Shown here piece by piece: positions 5,657 through 7,445 of a stretch of DNA of 7,445 bases. Position 1 is the first letter of the stretch; the number at the start of each line of letters is the position of its first letter. The stretch covers positions 1-7,445 of the forward strand of contig JALWQQ010000064.1 in NCBI GenBank assembly GCA_027083075.1, in the 5' to 3' direction. The stretch comes from Campylobacteraceae bacterium. GTDB taxonomy: Bacteria > Campylobacterota > Campylobacteria > Campylobacterales > Sulfurovaceae. Under the pieces are notes generated by a model, which worked only from the letters and a program-made list of their open reading frames with translations, was not told the origin of the DNA and did not search any database. A program made the position numbers and the translations under genes.

Positions 5657-5775
5657 TGTGGGATCTGAGCAAACCCGTGCCGACCGAGGTGATCGTCGGA
5701 TCGATCCTCTTTATCTTTGCACTGGTGGGCGTAGGGCTGGCGATCGTGGCGTACTATAAGAAAAAACAGCGTTAA
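5656..5775 (+). CDS. 39-residue single-span membrane protein
   Basis: The ATG at 5656-5658 shares its A with the ileS stop (TGATG), so translation is probably coupled; GAGGTGA at 5642-5648 gives a ribosome site with 7-base spacing. The product starts [11 protein letters not shown], has one hydrophobic span (about 12-33) and ends YYKKKQR. By the positive-inside rule the C-terminus should be cytoplasmic and the N-terminus outside. I do not recognise the family. Longer in-frame starts inside ileS have no sign of use and would read the ileS zinc-site codons in another frame. The stop overlaps that of the convergent toxin gene in a shared TTAA. Confidence 0.7.
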   Translation: MWDLSKPVPTEVIVGSILFIFALVGVGLAIVAYYKKKQR

Positions 5776-6095
5776 ATCAGGCTACAAAAAAGTTCTTTTA
5801 TCTCTCCAAGTGCTTCCGTGCAAAGTGTCGATAATTTTTTATCTACTATGCCACTATTGACCGTGAAGCATTTATCATACTTTACATGAGATTGTATCGG
5901 TAAGGGATTTTCTACAAAGTGGGTATCCTCAAGTGGAAAAAGGAACTCTCCGGTAGATTTTGAAGTGATTTGAAAGCAGACGATATCACCTAAGGCGTTT
6001 TCGTCTTTCATAACTAAAACAGGTCTCTTTTTTGACTTCCTGAGTGTGGTGAAGGGAAATTTGACAAGGACGATATCACCCGCTCTATAGTGCAT
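5772..6095 (-). CDS. MazF/PemK-like toxin (probable endoribonuclease)
   Basis: The 107-residue protein has the PemK/MazF fold pattern: GDIVLVKFPFT (6-16), a loop of basic residues, RPVLVMK (24-30), and GDIVCFQITSK (36-46). In MazF family members the Arg of the RP motif and a Thr/Ser in the ITS segment form the RNA-cutting site; the equivalents here are Arg24 and Thr44/Ser45. Such toxins cut mRNA at short sequences and are held inactive by the partner antitoxin. Its ATG lies inside the end of the antitoxin gene (11 bases shared), a usual arrangement for coupled toxin-antitoxin pairs. The target sequence cannot be told from the protein. The module uses A/T-richer codons than its neighbours, which fits horizontal arrival between ileS and gatA. 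Confidence 0.85.
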   Translation of the reverse strand: MHYRAGDIVLVKFPFTTLRKSKKRPVLVMKDENALGDIVCFQITSKSTGEFLFPLEDTHFVENPLPIQSHVKYDKCFTVNSGIVDKKLSTLCTEALGEIKELFCSLI

Positions 6096-6291
6096 CCCAG
6101 GCCTTATCTTCTTCGTTATCCCATGTCTGTTGCATGGAGCTACTTTGTAGTTTCATTAGTTCTAACTCCGTCTCTCTTTCGTTATCTATGACGGTTTTGA
6201 TCTTTTCGACCATGATGCCCTCTATACTATGCAGCATCTCCAACACATTCTCAAAATAAGGGTCTTTTACTTCAATCGTTATCTTCTGCAT
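6085..6291 (-). CDS. Antitoxin of the MazF/PemK-like toxin
   Basis: The 68-residue product is first in the operon. It starts MQKITIEVKDPYFENVLEML, a strand-helix opening, and ends in an acidic stretch with W-D-N-E-E-D-K-A-W-D-A-L, the kind of Trp/acidic tail by which small antitoxins wrap their MazF-type toxin. The middle is a charged helix. TAAGG lies 7 bases upstream of the ATG at 6291. It probably also binds its own promoter, as antitoxins usually do, though no clear DNA-binding motif is visible. The exact antitoxin family is not certain; position and tail are the main evidence. Confidence 0.82.
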   Translation of the reverse strand: MQKITIEVKDPYFENVLEMLHSIEGIMVEKIKTVIDNERETELELMKLQSSSMQQTWDNEEDKAWDAL

Positions 6292-6323
6292 TGTTATACC
6301 TTAGTGTAAATGCACATAGAGCG

Positions 6324-6332
6324 ATTATAGCA
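6324..6332 (-). promoter_or_regulatory. Toxin-antitoxin promoter, extended -10
   Basis: On the minus strand TGC-TATAAT (6332-6324) is a perfect extended -10. No -35 is needed with such an element and none is convincing. The start would be near 6317, about 26 bases before the antitoxin ATG. The ten bases GTGCTATAAT are the same as in the pncC promoter. Confidence 0.72.
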
Positions 6333-6352
6333 CAAAATTGGATCAAGGTTAT

Positions 6353-6382
6353 GTCACAAGCAAAATATTATTTGGCTATAAT
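6353..6382 (+). promoter_or_regulatory. gatA promoter
   Basis: TATAAT at 6377-6382 is a perfect -10, with GTCACA (6353-6358, four of six -35 positions) 18 bases upstream. Transcription would start near 6389, about 24 bases before the gatA start codon. It is divergent from the antitoxin promoter; the two -10 boxes are 47 bases apart. Confidence 0.68.
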
Positions 6383-6412
6383 AAGCGCTACAGAATTTTA
6401 CGAGGATCCATA

Positions 6413-7445
6413 GTGATATCACTCAAAGAGGCTTTATCGTTAGAGAAAGAGGCGCTTGTCGATATTGCAGCAGAGCTTCAAAAGAGAGCGGAGCAGAGCG
6501 ATATCAACGCTTATGTCGGCTTTGAAAAGAGCGGCGAGGGTGTTCCGATACTCATCAAGGACAATATCCAAGTCGAAGGCTGGAGTGTCACATGCGCCTC
6601 TAAGATATTGCAAGGCTATGTGGCGCCGTATGAAGCAACGGTGATCGGCAAGCTCAAGTCTGCGGGGATGATGGCGTTCGGGCGCGCCAATATGGACGAG
6701 TTTGCGATGGGCTCGACGACAGAGAGCTCTTTTTACGGTCCGACGAAAAATCCGCACGATCCGACCCGCGTGCCGGGTGGCAGTTCAGGCGGTTCGGCGG
6801 CGGCGGTAGCGGCGGGCATCGCCATCGCAGCGCTTGGAAGCGATACGGGCGGCTCCATTAGGCAGCCTGCGGCGTATTGCGGTGTGGTGGGACTCAAGCC
6901 CACCTACGGGCGCGTGAGTCGCTACGGTTTGGCGGCGTATGCATCAAGCCTTGATCAGATCGGTCCCATTGCACAAAATGTCGAAGATGCGGCGATCTTG
7001 TACGATGCGATCAAGGGGTATGATCATAGAGACTCGACCTCTGCGGATATCGAAGAGGGGCGCATCGCTCCCGCCATCGATCCCGAGAGAAAGATGCGCA
7101 TTGCGGTGGTCGAAAACTATGTCGAAGCGGCAGATGCCGAGGTGCAAGAGGCGTACAAGCAAACCGTTGCGCTTTTGGAAAAAGAGGGACATACGATCGT
7201 GCCGATGAGGATGGGTGATACCAAGTACGATATCGCGACTTACTACATCGTCGCTACGGCGGAGGCGGCGACCAACCTTGCGCGTTATGACGGGGTACGC
7301 TACGGCTATCGCGCGACATCGGACTCTACAGAGTCGCTCTTTTTTAAGACCCGCAGCGAAGGGTTTGGAGATGAGGTGAAGCGACGCATTTTGCTGGGCA
7401 ACTTTGTCCTCTCGTCGGGCTATTACGATGCCTACTACATCAAGG
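6413..7445 (+). CDS. gatA: Asp/Glu-tRNA(Asn/Gln) amidotransferase subunit A (partial)
   Basis: GatA is the glutaminase subunit of GatCAB, which amidates Glu-tRNA(Gln) and Asp-tRNA(Asn) in organisms lacking GlnRS or AsnRS. The 344 visible residues contain the amidase catalytic triad: Lys49 in LIKDN, cis-Ser124 in PGGSSGGS, and nucleophile Ser148 in DTGGSIRQP. Their spacing (75 and 24) equals that of Lys79, Ser154 and Ser178 in Staphylococcus aureus Gat[23 protein letters not shown] follows in parts at about 151-172. The start is taken as GTG at 6413-6415, preceded by GAGG (6402-6405) at 7-base spacing, giving [10 protein letters not shown], a normal family start. The gene runs off the window, so about the last quarter is missing. 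Confidence 0.95.
   Translation, partial: MISLKEALSLEKEALVDIAAELQKRAEQSDINAYVGFEKSGEGVPILIKDNIQVEGWSVTCASKILQGYVAPYEATVIGKLKSAGMMAFGRANMDEFAMGSTTESSFYGPTKNPHDPTRVPGGSSGGSAAAVAAGIAIAALGSDTGGSIRQPAAYCGVVGLKPTYGRVSRYGLAAYASSLDQIGPIAQNVEDAAILYDAIKGYDHRDSTSADIEEGRIAPAIDPERKMRIAVVENYVEAADAEVQEAYKQTVALLEKEGHTIVPMRMGDTKYDIATYYIVATAEAATNLARYDGVRYGYRATSDSTESLFFKTRSEGFGDEVKRRILLGNFVLSSGYYDAYYIK

Noticed and set aside
5581..5775. Longer 64-codon version of the small gene after ileS
   Set aside because: The first 25 codons would overlap the ileS zinc-site codons out of frame; the ATG at 5656 has a good ribosome site and starts a coherent membrane peptide.

Overview
This window looks like a chromosomal segment of a Campylobacterota (former Epsilonproteobacteria) member of moderate G+C. 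The inference rests on the gene content (GatCAB amidotransferase, stand-alone pncC beside ileS, a Lys-Val-Asp tRNA cluster) and the protein character; no marker here fixes the genus. Most of it is housekeeping DNA, with two accessory patches: a riboswitch-controlled pair of unknown genes (about 1690-2852) and a toxin-antitoxin module (5772-6291).

Layout. 1-83: last codons of a gene whose tail matches histidinol dehydrogenase (hisD), carrying a perfect 17-bp inverted repeat. 150-830: ung. 853-1108 (minus): tRNA-Asp, tRNA-Val and tRNA-Lys, transcribed in the order Lys-Val-Asp from a perfect-consensus promoter at 1128-1156. 1173-1670 (minus): pncC, with a -10 box so close to its ATG that the mRNA should be leaderless. 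1734-1891: a class I cyclic-di-GMP riboswitch (GEMM-I), followed by a terminator hairpin and a sequence able to mask the ribosome binding site. 1960-2199 and 2226-2852: two genes of unknown function, a 79-residue probable secreted or anchored peptide and a 208-residue membrane-anchored protein. 2903-5656: ileS. 5656-5775: a 39-residue single-span membrane protein overlapping the ileS stop. 5772-6291 (minus): a MazF/PemK-like toxin and its antitoxin. 6413 to the end: gatA, cut by the window edge.

How it fits together. The housekeeping genes serve DNA repair (ung), NAD salvage (pncC) and tRNA supply, charging and amidation (tRNAs, ileS, gatA). The most interesting part is the riboswitch unit. 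The ligand-contact positions known from the Vibrio cholerae Vc2 structure can be aligned one by one (14, 18, 20, 47, 48, 92, 93), one core pair is swapped in a compensatory way, and a 7-bp P1 helix closes the aptamer. The 3' strand of P1 shares bases with the terminator, so ligand binding is predicted to favour readthrough. The two genes it should control have no function I can recognise, although the C-terminal half of the second resembles the propeptide region of some secreted zinc peptidases. A c-di-GMP-switched secreted peptide plus anchored protein is the best candidate here for an undescribed system.
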